From Lactobacillus kimbladii (lineage in GTDB: Bacteria; Bacillota; Bacilli; Lactobacillales; Lactobacillaceae): 64,000 nucleotides of DNA. The notes under the pieces were generated by a model that ran no database searches, had not been told where the DNA came from, and saw nothing but the letters and a program-made list of their open reading frames with translations. The DNA is taken from contig NZ_SCMB01000001.1 in assembly GCF_014323605.1 (NCBI RefSeq), forward strand, positions 248,001 through 312,000. The letters are read 5' to 3'. Positions 26,128-35,138 of the stretch are shown one piece after another. The position numbers and the translations under genes were made by a program. Within the stretch, counting starts at the first letter, position 1. Each line of letters opens with the position of its first letter.

Positions 26128-26682
26128 TTAGTTCGGCGAGTTTCTAAGTCTTGTAACAGTGGTAAGGAGTTCTTTTTCAGTCTGCTGCCAGTTATCATTA
26201 ATTAATATGTGAGCATCTTTTTTCAAGTTATCAGGTAGCACATTTAGCTCGCTACCTCTTAGCCGTTCCTTAATTTTATGCGTATCATCACCTCTTTTTA
26301 ATAAACGCTCAGCAAGCATCTCTTTAGAGCTGGTAGTAATATATAAAAAATAAACTTGCTTATCGATTGCAGCCAAATATGAAGCAGCTCCCTTAATATC
26401 AACAATCAAGGATACTATATCATGGTCCAGCCAGGCTTTCTCTAATGCTTCTCTGCTCGAGCCATATTGATATGAGCCATATTTAACGTGCTCAAAAAAA
26501 TGCAATTTTTTAAAACTGTCATTAGTTTCAAAATGATAAGAACTCTCGGGACTTTCTCCTGGTCTAATTGGCCTAGTCGTATGAGTCAAGACTCTGGGAA
26601 TATCAAACTTATTTGCTAAATACTCTGAAATAGTAGTTTTGCCTGCACCACTAGGGCCAGCAATTAAAATTAATTTTTGCAA
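26128..26682 (-). CDS. Guanylate-kinase-like P-loop protein
   Basis: A 184-residue protein with Walker A GPSGAGKTT at residues 9-17, then HTTRPIRPGE (GMP-binding region in true guanylate kinases), YGSYQYGSSREALEKA, and a lid-like RLLKRGDDTHKIKERL segment. The overall plan is guanylate kinase (ATP + GMP to ADP + GDP), but several conserved positions differ and it is not in the usual rpoZ-linked context, so it may be an additional paralog with another nucleotide substrate. The start is TTG at 26682 with GGAAG 8 bases upstream. It is divergent from the next gene. Confidence 0.8.
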   Translation of the reverse strand: MQKLILIAGPSGAGKTTISEYLANKFDIPRVLTHTTRPIRPGESPESSYHFETNDSFKKLHFFEHVKYGSYQYGSSREALEKAWLDHDIVSLIVDIKGAASYLAAIDKQVYFLYITTSSKEMLAERLLKRGDDTHKIKERLRGSELNVLPDNLKKDAHILINDNWQQTEKELLTTVTRLRNSPN

Positions 26683-26776
26683 AATCCAAGCTTCCTTTAC
26701 TTGAAAACAATTCGCTTTTATAATAATATCTTTCTATTATAATGAAACATGGGTAAGAGAGGAAGTAAAACTTATT

Positions 26777-27091
26777 ATGAAAAAAGCAGATGTGAAAGCA
26801 GATGACATTCTTAGCGCTAAATCTGAAGAAGAACTGACTAAACCTTTTTTAGGTAAAGTAGAAAAAATTTACGAAAATTCTGCCCTGCTAAAAATCATTG
26901 ATTTTGATCCCGCTGACAGAACTGCAGTTAGTGATCTTAATCAAAAAATTGTAGTGAATTTTAAAAACTTGAAAAGCATTTCTAAAAAGAAAATCAAAGA
27001 AATTCAAGCATTGGCCAAAAGTGATGTCAAGGTAGAAAAAATCAAAAAGACTGGTAAAGAAAAAACAAATACTGATAAAAAGAAAGATTAA
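26777..27091 (+). CDS. Small basic DUF2187/KOW-like protein
   Basis: A 104-residue cytoplasmic protein. Residues 20-75 (FLGKVEKIYENSALLKIIDFDP and KIVVNFKNLKSISK) look like the small beta-barrel of the DUF2187 (YkvS-like) family. The C-terminal 30 residues are nearly all charged and Lys-rich (KKTGKEKTNTDKKKD). Nucleic-acid binding is plausible but unproven. It has a GGAAG site before the ATG and a strong terminator after it. Confidence 0.7.
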   Translation: MKKADVKADDILSAKSEEELTKPFLGKVEKIYENSALLKIIDFDPADRTAVSDLNQKIVVNFKNLKSISKKKIKEIQALAKSDVKVEKIKKTGKEKTNTDKKKD

Positions 27092-27113
27092 TAACTATTT
27101 TTTAATTAAGAAA

Positions 27114-27142
27114 CAGTGAATTAGATTCACTGCTCTTTTTTT
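27114..27142 (+). terminator. Terminator after the DUF2187-like gene
   Basis: An 8-bp stem CAGTGAAT/ATTCACTG with a 3-base loop, then CTCTTTTTTTT. Confidence 0.85.
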
Positions 27143-27199
27143 TTGACTCATTTTTGCCTAAAATTAAACCATGTAAATATTTATGTTATGGAGAAAAAA

Positions 27200-28735
27200 G
27201 TGAAAGAAAAAGCAAGAACTGTCTTATTTTGGTTCATTTTAATTCAACCTTTTTTAGATTTATATTGGTTTTATCATGGCACTCTGGCTAATATTTTACC
27301 ATTTACTTTGCCCACAATTATCCGTATTTTGGCTGTGGCTGCACTAGTTTGTCTTTACTTTAGCTCAAAAAATTCATGGCAGAAACTATCACATGAAAAA
27401 TTGCTGCTATTTTATCTTGTTCTTTTAGCCATCTATTCAGCGCTACATTTAGTGCATGTGCAGCACTTTACCAGTGTTAGCCCCAACAATTACGGCTATA
27501 CTGCCAGTGGAGAAATCTTTTATTTAATTAGAATGATGCTGCCCATAACAGTTCTTTATTTGACTAATGAATTAGACTTTAATCAAAAACAGTTGCAACT
27601 GGTGATTGAAGGCATTTCAGGACTTTTTTCAGGCACTATCGTTGTTTCCAACCTTTTTGTCATATCCCTTAAATCATATGAAACAGGAACTATTAGCGCC
27701 AATATTTTTGAATGGTTTTTTAATCCTAATATTGGCTATTCTCATATGGCTTCCAAAGGTTTCTTCAACTTTACCAATATGATCTCGGCAGTCTTGTTCA
27801 TGCTGCTGCCACTTATGCTGTTCTACCTTTTTAGTTCATTTAGCTGGCATACAGTTTTGCTAAATGTTGTGCAAGCTCTGGCAATGATTGAGATTGGTAC
27901 TAAAGTAGCAGCAATTGGCCTAATTGGTGGCATAATTATTGGCCTTATCCTATTCGGCCTTCATAAATATCTAATTAAAGATGTGAAAAAAGGCGGTAAG
28001 GCATTTTTAGTTGCAGTCTTGATTGAAGTAGGAACTCTGGTAATTTTGCCTTTTGGCCCTGCAATTCAGCGTTACAATTATGAAATTTATTTAGCCAAAC
28101 AATCTGACCACGACTTAACTGATGAAAAAAAGGAGCTGACTGCGGGCTTACAAAAATATCCCAGTGGCGAAAAAAGAGCTGAATTTTTACGTTACTTCAT
28201 TAAGAAAAATTATCAGGAATATGCTCTCAATCCCAAGTTTGTTTTCAAAAGTTACCCGTACCAGTATGATCCAGAATTTTGGCTCAAAATTATGAATGAA
28301 CCGGGTCAAGCGCGGATGGAAAATCGCCATATTGAAAAAGCAATGCTTAATCAAGTAGTCAAAACCAATAACAACAAGCTAGATAAATTTTTGGGTATTT
28401 CATACATTCGAGAAAACAACATCTTTAATTTAGAGCGCGATTTCACTGCTCAAATATATTCTTTAGGTTGGCTCGGAATGCTCTTGTTTGTCGGACCATA
28501 CTTGGCAGTATTAATTTATAGTGCTTACAGATGGCTAAGATATAAGACATCACGCACCTATTTAGCCAGTTCTTTAATTGTTTCCAGCAGTTTCATTTTA
28601 TTGGCAGCTTTTTCTTCCGGTAATGTAGTCGACTTCTTGACAGCCAGCTTTATTCTCGCTTTTATCGAAGGAAATCTCCTGGTTCAAGTTCGTAAAAAGG
28701 AAGCAGTACAATACAAAATTGCAAATTTATCATAA
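27200..28735 (+). CDS. O-antigen-ligase-like polytopic membrane protein
   Basis: A 511-residue protein with about ten membrane segments and a large hydrophilic loop at about residues 300-410 (from KQSDHDLTDEKKELTAG to NNIFNLERDFTAQ). This is the layout of O-antigen ligase/polymerase-like proteins that act on lipid-linked sugars. The LERDFTAQIYSLGWLGMLLF segment is typical of the Gram-positive members. The substrate is unknown and no polysaccharide genes adjoin it. The start is GTG at 27200, with GGAG 6 bases before it; an earlier open frame from 27143 lacks a ribosome site. Confidence 0.7.
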   Translation: MKEKARTVLFWFILIQPFLDLYWFYHGTLANILPFTLPTIIRILAVAALVCLYFSSKNSWQKLSHEKLLLFYLVLLAIYSALHLVHVQHFTSVSPNNYGYTASGEIFYLIRMMLPITVLYLTNELDFNQKQLQLVIEGISGLFSGTIVVSNLFVISLKSYETGTISANIFEWFFNPNIGYSHMASKGFFNFTNMISAVLFMLLPLMLFYLFSSFSWHTVLLNVVQALAMIEIGTKVAAIGLIGGIIIGLILFGLHKYLIKDVKKGGKAFLVAVLIEVGTLVILPFGPAIQRYNYEIYLAKQSDHDLTDEKKELTAGLQKYPSGEKRAEFLRYFIKKNYQEYALNPKFVFKSYPYQYDPEFWLKIMNEPGQARMENRHIEKAMLNQVVKTNNNKLDKFLGISYIRENNIFNLERDFTAQIYSLGWLGMLLFVGPYLAVLIYSAYRWLRYKTSRTYLASSLIVSSSFILLAAFSSGNVVDFLTASFILAFIEGNLLVQVRKKEAVQYKIANLS

Positions 28736-28816
28736 GATTTAATTTTAATTAAGGGGCTCATGTCACTATCGGACTCGGTCCCTTTATTTTTACCTTTATT
28801 AACTTTTTTGACCATT

Positions 28817-28853
28817 AGAAAACCCCGAAATTTATCCAATTTCGGGGTTTAAA
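28817..28853. terminator. Terminator shared by two convergent genes
   Basis: A 13-bp perfect stem (28820-28832 with 28838-28850) and 5-base loop, with an adjoining T-rich end for the minus strand. It lies 24 bases after the lacG stop. A weaker GGG/CCC hairpin with T-tract (28751-28790) lies on the plus side. Confidence 0.82.
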
Positions 28854-28873
28854 CTAAGTTAGTTGCTTAAATT

Positions 28874-30298
28874 TTATTCTTTATTCATTGTATCTGCTAA
28901 TTCTTTAAACCATAAAGCACTCCTTTTAACATAACGCTTCTGAGTTTTGAAATCTACATAAAATAGACCATAACGTTTGTTGTAGCCATTTGCCCAGGAA
29001 AATTGATCTTGCAAAGACCATACAAAGTAGCCTTGGACATTCACTCCTTCACTGCGAGCTTTTAAAAGGGCAGCGACATGTTGATCAATGAAATCAATTC
29101 TTGGAGTATCATCAATAATCTTATCTGGGCTGACAAATTTATCCTTATAACCTAAACCATTTTCAGTCACATAAATTGTCTTGCAGTTAGGATAATCATG
29201 ACTGATACATTTTAATGTGTCATAGAGACCCTGGGGGAAAATATTCCAGTCCCAATCAGTTGTCGGTACCCCCGGCTTTTTGACAGTTTCTCCTACTCCT
29301 TTAAACTTAAAGGAAGAAGTACCCTTGTCACCAGTACCGTTAAAGTGGTTTTCACTTTCGCCATGATATGCCTTAATAAACTGATTTTGATAATAATTCA
29401 AACCAAAAATATCGTTTTGCTTTGCTGCCTTAGCCAGAATGTCCAAGTCACCGTCTTGAATATTCAAATGAGCATCATTTAACTGCAATATTTCATTAAT
29501 TGATGCCATGGTATCATCTGAGTAATAACCTAAGAACGTCCCATCAAGCAAAAACTTATTCAAAAGCGCATCTTGCAATTTAGCTGCATGTTTATCTTCA
29601 GTAGTGGTTGATATTGGATATACTGGTTGAATAACATGAATTAGGCCAATTCTACCGGGTAAACCCATCTCTTTATATAAATTAACTACTCTGGCATGTG
29701 CCACTAATTCGTTATGTTCGGCCTGAATTGCACTGGTGACATCAAAATGATGGTTTGGTGGAAAAGTACCGGCAATGTACTGTGAATATGCTAAAGAAAT
29801 TAGTTCATTAATAGTAAACCAGTTTTTTACCTCTTTAAATTCATTAAAACAAAACTTGGCATACTCCACAAAATAATCAATATTTTTGCGATTTAACCAG
29901 TCACCATTATCAAATAGAGTTTTAGGACTATCAAAATGATGCAGGCTAACGTAAGGTTCAATGCCATTATCAAGACATTCTTTGAATAATTTATGATAAT
30001 ATTCCACGCCTTTTTGATTTACTTGACCGTAACCTTCAGGAAAGATTCTGGTCCAAGCAATTGAAACGCGCACAGCATTTAAACCATATTTTTTGGCAAG
30101 CCCAATGTCTTCTGGATACCGGTTGTAAAAGTCACTAGCAGGATCTGGTGAAAATCTGCCCTGTTTTTCAAGGTAATCATCCCACATTGTTTTGCCCTTG
30201 CCATCAGCTTGAGTGCTACCTTCAACTTGATAAGCGGCAGTGGCACCACCCCACACGAAATCGTGAGGTAATTTTTGTACTCTATTTAGTAAAGTCAT
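28874..30298 (-). CDS. lacG: 6-phospho-beta-galactosidase/glucosidase, GH1
   Basis: A 474-residue cytoplasmic glycosidase that splits phosphorylated disaccharides delivered by the PTS. The GH1 acid/base glutamate is in FTINELISLAY (about residue 163) and the nucleophile in YVTENGLGYKD (about residue 375). The phosphate-binding C-terminal segment FSWANGYNKRYGLFYVDF has the Ser, Lys and Tyr typical of phospho-glycosidases. Segments such as GGATAAYQVEGSTQADGKG, PASDFYNRYPEDI and IFPQGLYD match LacG better than BglA. It is the last gene of the lacT-F-E-G set, 11 bases after lacE. The natural sugar (lactose or another beta-galactoside/glucoside) is inferred. Confidence 0.9.
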   Translation of the reverse strand: MTLLNRVQKLPHDFVWGGATAAYQVEGSTQADGKGKTMWDDYLEKQGRFSPDPASDFYNRYPEDIGLAKKYGLNAVRVSIAWTRIFPEGYGQVNQKGVEYYHKLFKECLDNGIEPYVSLHHFDSPKTLFDNGDWLNRKNIDYFVEYAKFCFNEFKEVKNWFTINELISLAYSQYIAGTFPPNHHFDVTSAIQAEHNELVAHARVVNLYKEMGLPGRIGLIHVIQPVYPISTTTEDKHAAKLQDALLNKFLLDGTFLGYYSDDTMASINEILQLNDAHLNIQDGDLDILAKAAKQNDIFGLNYYQNQFIKAYHGESENHFNGTGDKGTSSFKFKGVGETVKKPGVPTTDWDWNIFPQGLYDTLKCISHDYPNCKTIYVTENGLGYKDKFVSPDKIIDDTPRIDFIDQHVAALLKARSEGVNVQGYFVWSLQDQFSWANGYNKRYGLFYVDFKTQKRYVKRSALWFKELADTMNKE

Positions 30299-30309
30299 TT
30301 TATTCTCCT

Positions 30310-32064
30310 CTATTCTGAAATGTTAGCAATTATCATGTCCAGACACTTGTCAGCATGTTGTGTCATATCTATATATTGCTTCCCAGTAGTCGTAATCATC
30401 TTAGCGTCATTCTTATCACATTCCTTTTTCAGTTCATCTTTCATAGCATTCATTTGCGGTGCCAAAATAACAATATCCATTCCTGAAAGCAAGTCATGGT
30501 GAGCACCAAATGAAGTAGCAGCCACTGCTAAAGGCAAATTGTTTTCAGCAGCTAACTTGTTCAAGGCTTTTGCTAAAATACCACTGGTACCACCACCAGC
30601 ACAAAGAACCAAAACATTTAGGTTCTTCCCATCTTTTGTTCTTGCTAAAGGAATCTTGCTTGCGCTTGCAACATTATTTCCTGATCCTGAACTATTTGAA
30701 TTATCTGTTTCTGCATTATTAGCATTAGTTTCGGTTTGAGTTTCATTAGTCACAGTGTTTGCGCCGGCATTTTCTTTTGCTTCTTCTTCAGCACATTTTT
30801 GAATGTCATAAGCTTTAAAGAACGGATAGTACATTACAACATCTACAACTAATAGCAAAATTGCCAAAATAATTGAACCGACTGAGAACCCTGTACCCAT
30901 TATTAATCCAAGTGTTCCTGGAGTAGTCCAAGGAAGGTTATAAATAAAACCAGGCATATGGAAGAAATCAACAAATATCTTAAAAAGCCAGACGTTGGCA
31001 ATTGGTGTCAAAATGAAGGGGATAAAGAAGACCGGATTCAAAATTAAGGGCGCTCCAAATAAAATCGGTTCATTGACCCCGAATAGTACTGGAATTGAAG
31101 CAGCTCGACCAACCGCTTTTAATTCCTTGGACTTAGACATGAAAGCAAACATTAATGTAATAACTAAAGTAGCACCAGTACCCCCTAAAGTAGCAACAAA
31201 GTATTGCGTACCTTGAGCTAAAATCCTGTTTGCTCCAGCAATATTGCCAGCTTTCCAAGCCGACAAGTTTAATTCAACATTACTCAAATAAATAGCAGTA
31301 ACCGCTGGTTCAACAATTGATGGTCCCTGAATTCCGATGAACCAGAAGAAAGCCATTGCACCATACACTATTGCCAAGCCAAAATACCCGTCTGCTGCGG
31401 TAAATAAAGGTGATAAAACCTGAATAATCCAAGCTGCTAAATTGGTGCCAGTCATCGCTCTAAAGGCTAAAGAGAAAATCCAGAAGAAAAATGTACTGAT
31501 TGCAAAAGGAATAATATTTTTAAAAGCTCCCGCAATATTTTGAGGTACTGCATCTGGTAATTTAATAGTGATATTATGCTTAAAACATTGATAGTAGACA
31601 TTAGGTACAATAAATGCTACTAAGAAAGCACAAATCAGGCCTTTAGTACCGATCATTGCAACTGCAAAATACAGATTATTCATTTTATCAGTTAAAGTGT
31701 CAACAGCAACTAAGACAAAAGAAACCTGAGCAGTAAACTGCACACCTACCATTGGAATCTGGTCAGTTTTGGGCAAGTCCAGATTAAATGAATCAGTCAA
31801 AGCCTTGGCAACTGATGAAGAAGCCATCAAGGCTAAAACACCCATTGACATGTTGTAAAACATGTTTAGAGCATTAGCCACTTTAGTAGGCCAGGCAAAG
31901 TGCCAAATTAAAGGCACATTTGCTATTAATAAAAAGATACTTGAAAAGATAATAATTGGCATTAAAGCTATAAAGCCATCTCTTACGGCACGCAAATATT
32001 TATTGGCAGCAACTTTTTGAAAAAACGGCTGCGCTTTTTCTATTTGCTTAATTACAGCATTCAT
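30310..32064 (-). CDS. lacE: Lactose-type PTS permease, EIICB
   Basis: A 584-residue membrane protein. The EIIC domain (about 1-420) has eight or more hydrophobic segments, with VNEPILFGAPLILNPVFFIPF as its signature. A flexible Asn/Thr/Ser-rich linker (about 425-470) joins the IIB domain, where NVLVLCAGGGTSG carries the phosphorylated cysteine. It imports and phosphorylates the disaccharide using phosphate from EIIA (next gene upstream). The C-B fusion is the standard LacE layout, whereas cellobiose systems usually have separate IIB. It sits between lacF and lacG with short gaps. Confidence 0.93.
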   Translation of the reverse strand: MNAVIKQIEKAQPFFQKVAANKYLRAVRDGFIALMPIIIFSSIFLLIANVPLIWHFAWPTKVANALNMFYNMSMGVLALMASSSVAKALTDSFNLDLPKTDQIPMVGVQFTAQVSFVLVAVDTLTDKMNNLYFAVAMIGTKGLICAFLVAFIVPNVYYQCFKHNITIKLPDAVPQNIAGAFKNIIPFAISTFFFWIFSLAFRAMTGTNLAAWIIQVLSPLFTAADGYFGLAIVYGAMAFFWFIGIQGPSIVEPAVTAIYLSNVELNLSAWKAGNIAGANRILAQGTQYFVATLGGTGATLVITLMFAFMSKSKELKAVGRAASIPVLFGVNEPILFGAPLILNPVFFIPFILTPIANVWLFKIFVDFFHMPGFIYNLPWTTPGTLGLIMGTGFSVGSIILAILLLVVDVVMYYPFFKAYDIQKCAEEEAKENAGANTVTNETQTETNANNAETDNSNSSGSGNNVASASKIPLARTKDGKNLNVLVLCAGGGTSGILAKALNKLAAENNLPLAVAATSFGAHHDLLSGMDIVILAPQMNAMKDELKKECDKNDAKMITTTGKQYIDMTQHADKCLDMIIANISE

Positions 32065-32087
32065 TTTTAAACCTCTTTCTCATGCAA

Positions 32088-32441
32088 TTACTTGTTTTTT
32101 AGTTCATTCAATTCCTTTAAAGCGGAATTATACTTTTCATATAAATCAATAAAATACTTTGCTTCATCTCTTAGCAGCATTGTAGTCATTAATGTGTCTT
32201 GCCCGTGAGACATAATGAATGTAGTCTCCATTTCTTCACCACTGGCTTCTTTACTCATTAATTTTGTTTGCGCATTATGAGCATCATTTAGTGAACTATC
32301 TGCACTTTTGACTAATTTTCTGGCTTTATCGTAGTTGCCATTTCGGGCTTCATCTAAAGCATTGATTATTGCAGTCTTTGCGTCACCTGCATAAGCAACT
32401 ATTTCAAAACCGGCCATTGAAATTTCTTCTTTGGTTACCAT
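32088..32441 (-). CDS. lacF: Lactose/cellobiose-type PTS EIIA
   Basis: A 117-residue all-helical protein of the LacF/ChbA family. The phosphorylated histidine is in FIMSHGQDTLMTTMLL (about residue 78). The upstream GFEIVAYAGDAKTAIINALDEARNG segment is typical of the first helix pair. It relays phosphate from HPr to the IIB domain of the EIICB encoded next. It lies 4 bases after the lacT stop. Confidence 0.94.
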   Translation of the reverse strand: MVTKEEISMAGFEIVAYAGDAKTAIINALDEARNGNYDKARKLVKSADSSLNDAHNAQTKLMSKEASGEEMETTFIMSHGQDTLMTTMLLRDEAKYFIDLYEKYNSALKELNELKNK

Positions 32442-32445
32442 ATTT

Positions 32446-33309
32446 TTACTCCTTTTTTTCTTGTCCTAATATTTGATGAATATGAATGATAAAATACACT
32501 CTTTCCGCATCAGAAGGATGAAAATCAAATTCTCCGTCTAACGCCTGAAAGATTTCCTGAGTTATTTGATACGAACGTGGATAAACTTTGATCATGTCAC
32601 ATTCAATCTTTTTATCAATAGATTCATTCTTTTCTGGTGGGCGCCAAAGCCTTTTAGCCAGATACTGCAGATGAATCAGAAATCGCCTGAAACTATCCCT
32701 ATTTTTGCTGTTTTGATAAACATTATTGTTGTCTAACACATTGAGTACCACGTTAATTAATTTGGAAGTGTCAAAAATATATTTTGATTTGCCTTCATGC
32801 TTTGCAATGCCATTAGGAATCTTGCTATTGATAAAATGAAGGGCTATACTTTTAACCTCAGAATTTGGAAATTCAACGCCTAACTTGTTGTTAATAATCC
32901 CAAGTGCTTCTTTTGCTATTTGATATTCTTCAGGATACTTTGCGCTTAAATCTGGGATCTCATTTTCTTGGTACCTTCCTGCCAAAAGTAATTTATAAGC
33001 TCCATTTATATGTTCACTTAATGTTAAATAAATCGAATCATAAACTTGCAAATGATAATTTATTCTTGCATTTTCAATAACTGCAAAAACTGCTGCAATT
33101 ATGTCTGCCGGGATATTATGAAATAAATAGTCAAACGATTCTTTATCTTTTTTATTATCTAAATAAAAAATCTTCTGAATTTTACTAGAATCAACATGTC
33201 TGTTTTTTCCTTGTTCAAATCCCACTCCCTTACCGAAAACAATTGCTTCTTGTCCTTTCCCAACATCAACTAAAATGCTGTTATTATTAAAAATTTTTTT
33301 AAGGCGCAT
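32446..33309 (-). CDS. lacT: BglG-family transcription antiterminator
   Basis: A 287-residue RNA-binding regulator. The N-terminal co-antiterminator domain (about 1-58) has RLKKIFNNNSILV, EAIVFGKGVGF and KIQKIFYL. Two PTS-regulation domains follow: PRD1 with LSEHINGA and ALHFIN, and PRD2 with FLIHLQYLAKRL and YFIIHIHQIL, carrying histidines phosphorylated by PTS proteins. When sugar is present it should bind the RAT site in its own leader and prevent termination. First gene of the lac set. Confidence 0.94.
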   Translation of the reverse strand: MRLKKIFNNNSILVDVGKGQEAIVFGKGVGFEQGKNRHVDSSKIQKIFYLDNKKDKESFDYLFHNIPADIIAAVFAVIENARINYHLQVYDSIYLTLSEHINGAYKLLLAGRYQENEIPDLSAKYPEEYQIAKEALGIINNKLGVEFPNSEVKSIALHFINSKIPNGIAKHEGKSKYIFDTSKLINVVLNVLDNNNVYQNSKNRDSFRRFLIHLQYLAKRLWRPPEKNESIDKKIECDMIKVYPRSYQITQEIFQALDGEFDFHPSDAERVYFIIHIHQILGQEKKE

Positions 33310-33328
33310 ATCTTTGTTCCTTTTTTAC

Positions 33329-33419
33329 GAAAAAAAAGAGACTACTAGCAACAGCTGATGAATAATATAAAATTCACCAGTTTTACTAGTAGTCTCGCCT
33401 AATTTGATAGTAACAATCT
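33329..33419 (-). promoter_or_regulatory. RAT antiterminator site and overlapping terminator of the lac operon
   Basis: On the minus strand AGATTGTTACTATCAAATTA then GGCGAGACTA (33390-33419) matches the ribonucleic antiterminator consensus for BglG-type proteins. Its 3' end overlaps the 5' arm of a terminator with an 11-bp perfect GAGACTACTAG stem (33386-33396 with 33338-33348), extended inward by a further imperfect helix and followed by a T-tract at 33329-33337. The two structures exclude each other. It precedes lacT. Confidence 0.92.
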
Positions 33420-33442
33420 ACTTAAACTTTCAATGTAAATAA

Positions 33443-33479
33443 AGCATAGCACACTTTTAAAATTATGCAAGCGCTTTAT
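33443..33479 (-). promoter_or_regulatory. lac operon promoter with overlapping cre site
   Basis: TTGCAT (33465-33470) and TATGCT (33443-33448) are 16 bases apart on the minus strand. A cre-like sequence (33466-33479, TGCAAGCGCTTTAT on the plus strand) overlaps the -35, fitting CcpA repression when glucose is present. Confidence 0.75.
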
Positions 33480-33490
33480 TTAAATTAATT

Positions 33491-34111
33491 TTATTTCTCT
33501 TTGATAAATGATGAATCTGGAATTCTAATTAAATAGTAGCGAGTCGCATTATGACCAGCATGCATTCCAATGCCATTCTGCCATACTTTTTTATAATCGG
33601 CCGTATAAATTGCAACATAAGCACGTTGATACTTACGGTCCATTTTCTGTAGTTCTTTTTTATCATACGGAATTTTTGCAGCATTAAGGTCTAAAGGGCT
33701 TTTGCCATATGCAACAGTGGCAAAATCGCTGGATACTTTGATCTTCTTACCTGGTCTATAATAGGTAAAAGTCTGAGTGCTAATTCTTTTCTTTTTCGAA
33801 TTAATCGTAACGTAACTTGAATTACCTTCCCCGGTGTTCATGACAATAGGTTCGTAAGTAATATGCGACGTAATTTTACTTGTATCCTCAAGGTCAGGAT
33901 TGTCCAGTATAGTTTTGTTAAACAACCATACAATACTTACTATTAAAGCAACCACTTCAATAATATCGATTAAAAAATTTGGCCAGCTAAACTGCCTGTG
34001 CTTCTTGATAATCATAGTAATTCGGCGTTTGCGAATATTTTGCACAACAAAAACTAAATAAAGAATAACAATTACCCATAACAAAACTCCAAGTAGATTC
34101 CAGCTAACCAT
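33491..34111 (-). CDS. Membrane-anchored protein of unknown function
   Basis: A 206-residue protein. Two hydrophobic segments lie at about residues 6-24 and 46-65, with a basic loop between them (RKRRITMIIKKHRQ), then an extracellular-looking domain rich in Tyr, Lys and Thr (TFTYYRPGKKIKVSS, then YQRAYVAIYTADYKK and GIGMHAGHNATRYYLIRIPD). I recognise it only as a Lactobacillales-specific type of conserved hypothetical protein. A strong AGGAGG precedes the ATG. It stands between the lac promoter and the lysine-tailed protein, on the minus strand. Confidence 0.7.
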   Translation of the reverse strand: MVSWNLLGVLLWVIVILYLVFVVQNIRKRRITMIIKKHRQFSWPNFLIDIIEVVALIVSIVWLFNKTILDNPDLEDTSKITSHITYEPIVMNTGEGNSSYVTINSKKKRISTQTFTYYRPGKKIKVSSDFATVAYGKSPLDLNAAKIPYDKKELQKMDRKYQRAYVAIYTADYKKVWQNGIGMHAGHNATRYYLIRIPDSSFIKEK

Positions 34112-34232
34112 AATGGACCTCCTGCTTCTTTCTCCATTATATTGTAAAAAGTATCTTTTGAATAGCTGAGCTTAAAAATAGCATTATTAAAGCAATAATT
34201 AAAAACATTTCCCTGTTAAAAAATAAGGATTT

Positions 34233-34778
34233 CTATTTAGTCTTTTTAGTAGTAGTTTTCTTAGTTTTCTTAGTTTTTGCAGTATTTTTAGTGGCAGGCT
34301 TTTTTTTGGTCGAAGGCTTTTGATATTCACGCACCTGTTTAATTTTTTCCTGCATTGCATCTGTCAGTCTGTCTACAATACCGGTTTCATCTTGTTCAAT
34401 TTCTTCTTCTGTTGCTATCTGGTCAATTCTAAACCCTGATGCATTCAAATATTCTGATTGTGTCTCAAAATATATAGCAACAGGATATTCTTTACCTTCT
34501 TCGAAGAAATTAGCGATCTTTTTGTAATTACTATAAGGCAAATTAATAATATTGCTTTCTAAAGCAAAGGCAACTGATCTCTGTCCGCTTATTTCAAGTG
34601 CAACATGACTTAATGAATTATGTTTAAGCGCAGCTCTGGTTTCTTCAACTAATTTAGCCGCCAACTCTTGTATTCTGGCTTTTGACTTACTAATTTCTGC
34701 GTATTTAACAGTTTCTAAGTCTTCAATATAATCTTGTTTTTCTATTTTTGCAGTTAAATCTGTTAAGCTTATTTTCAA
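34233..34778 (-). CDS. Conserved hypothetical protein with a histone-like lysine tail
   Basis: A 181-residue soluble protein with no signal peptide. Residues 1-150 form a mixed helical domain (KSKARIQELAAKLVEETRAAL, then VALEISGQRSVAFALESNIINLPYSNYKK). The last 30 residues are almost only Lys, Thr, Ala and Pro (STKKKPATKNTAKTKKTKK and on), like eukaryotic histone H1 tails or bacterial AlgP-type proteins. Such tails usually bind nucleic acids or polyanions; this is inference. The start is TTG at 34778 with AAGGGA 7 bases upstream. Confidence 0.7.
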   Translation of the reverse strand: MKISLTDLTAKIEKQDYIEDLETVKYAEISKSKARIQELAAKLVEETRAALKHNSLSHVALEISGQRSVAFALESNIINLPYSNYKKIANFFEEGKEYPVAIYFETQSEYLNASGFRIDQIATEEEIEQDETGIVDRLTDAMQEKIKQVREYQKPSTKKKPATKNTAKTKKTKKTTTKKTK

Positions 34779-35008
34779 ATTAAAATCCCTTATCTAAATT
34801 TATCAAATTTTATCAGTCTTTTATACGATACAAAAAGTTTTGTTTAAAAACAATTTTTTTATTTCTTTTAAAAAAAATTTTTTAAAAAACACTTTTGCTA
34901 ATCAATGTTAACTAAAAATAGTTAAATGCTGTTTTTATTCAAAGAAAACCACTGTTTAAGCAGAATTTTTGCCAATATTAAATAACACTTTGCTCTATAA
35001 AATTTTGA
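34779..35008. other. AT-rich intergenic spacer
   Basis: No gene. Long A and T runs (for example around 34855-34885) suggest bent DNA upstream of the multicopper oxidase promoter. Confidence 0.4.
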
Positions 35009-35090
35009 AAAAGCGCTTTTATAAATTATTATTAAAAAAACTTAGCTGTATCTACTTTACAAGCGTTTTCACATAGAGTAAATTTATCAT
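35009..35090 (+). promoter_or_regulatory. Multicopper oxidase promoter with two cre-like sites
   Basis: TTTACA (35056-35061) and TAAATT (35079-35084) are 17 bases apart. A cre-like site TACAAGCGTTTTCA (35058-35071) overlaps the -35, and a palindromic AAAAGCGCTTTT (35009-35020) lies about 50 bases upstream. Control by CcpA is inferred. Confidence 0.55.
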
Positions 35091-35138
35091 GTAACTAAAA
35101 ATTTTTCACTAAATTTTTTAACTGAAAGGTAGACGAAT

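Noticed and set aside
28874-33309. Cellobiose (cel/bgl) operon
   Set aside because: The EIICB fusion and LacG-like segments of the GH1 enzyme favour the lac type; substrate remains unproven.
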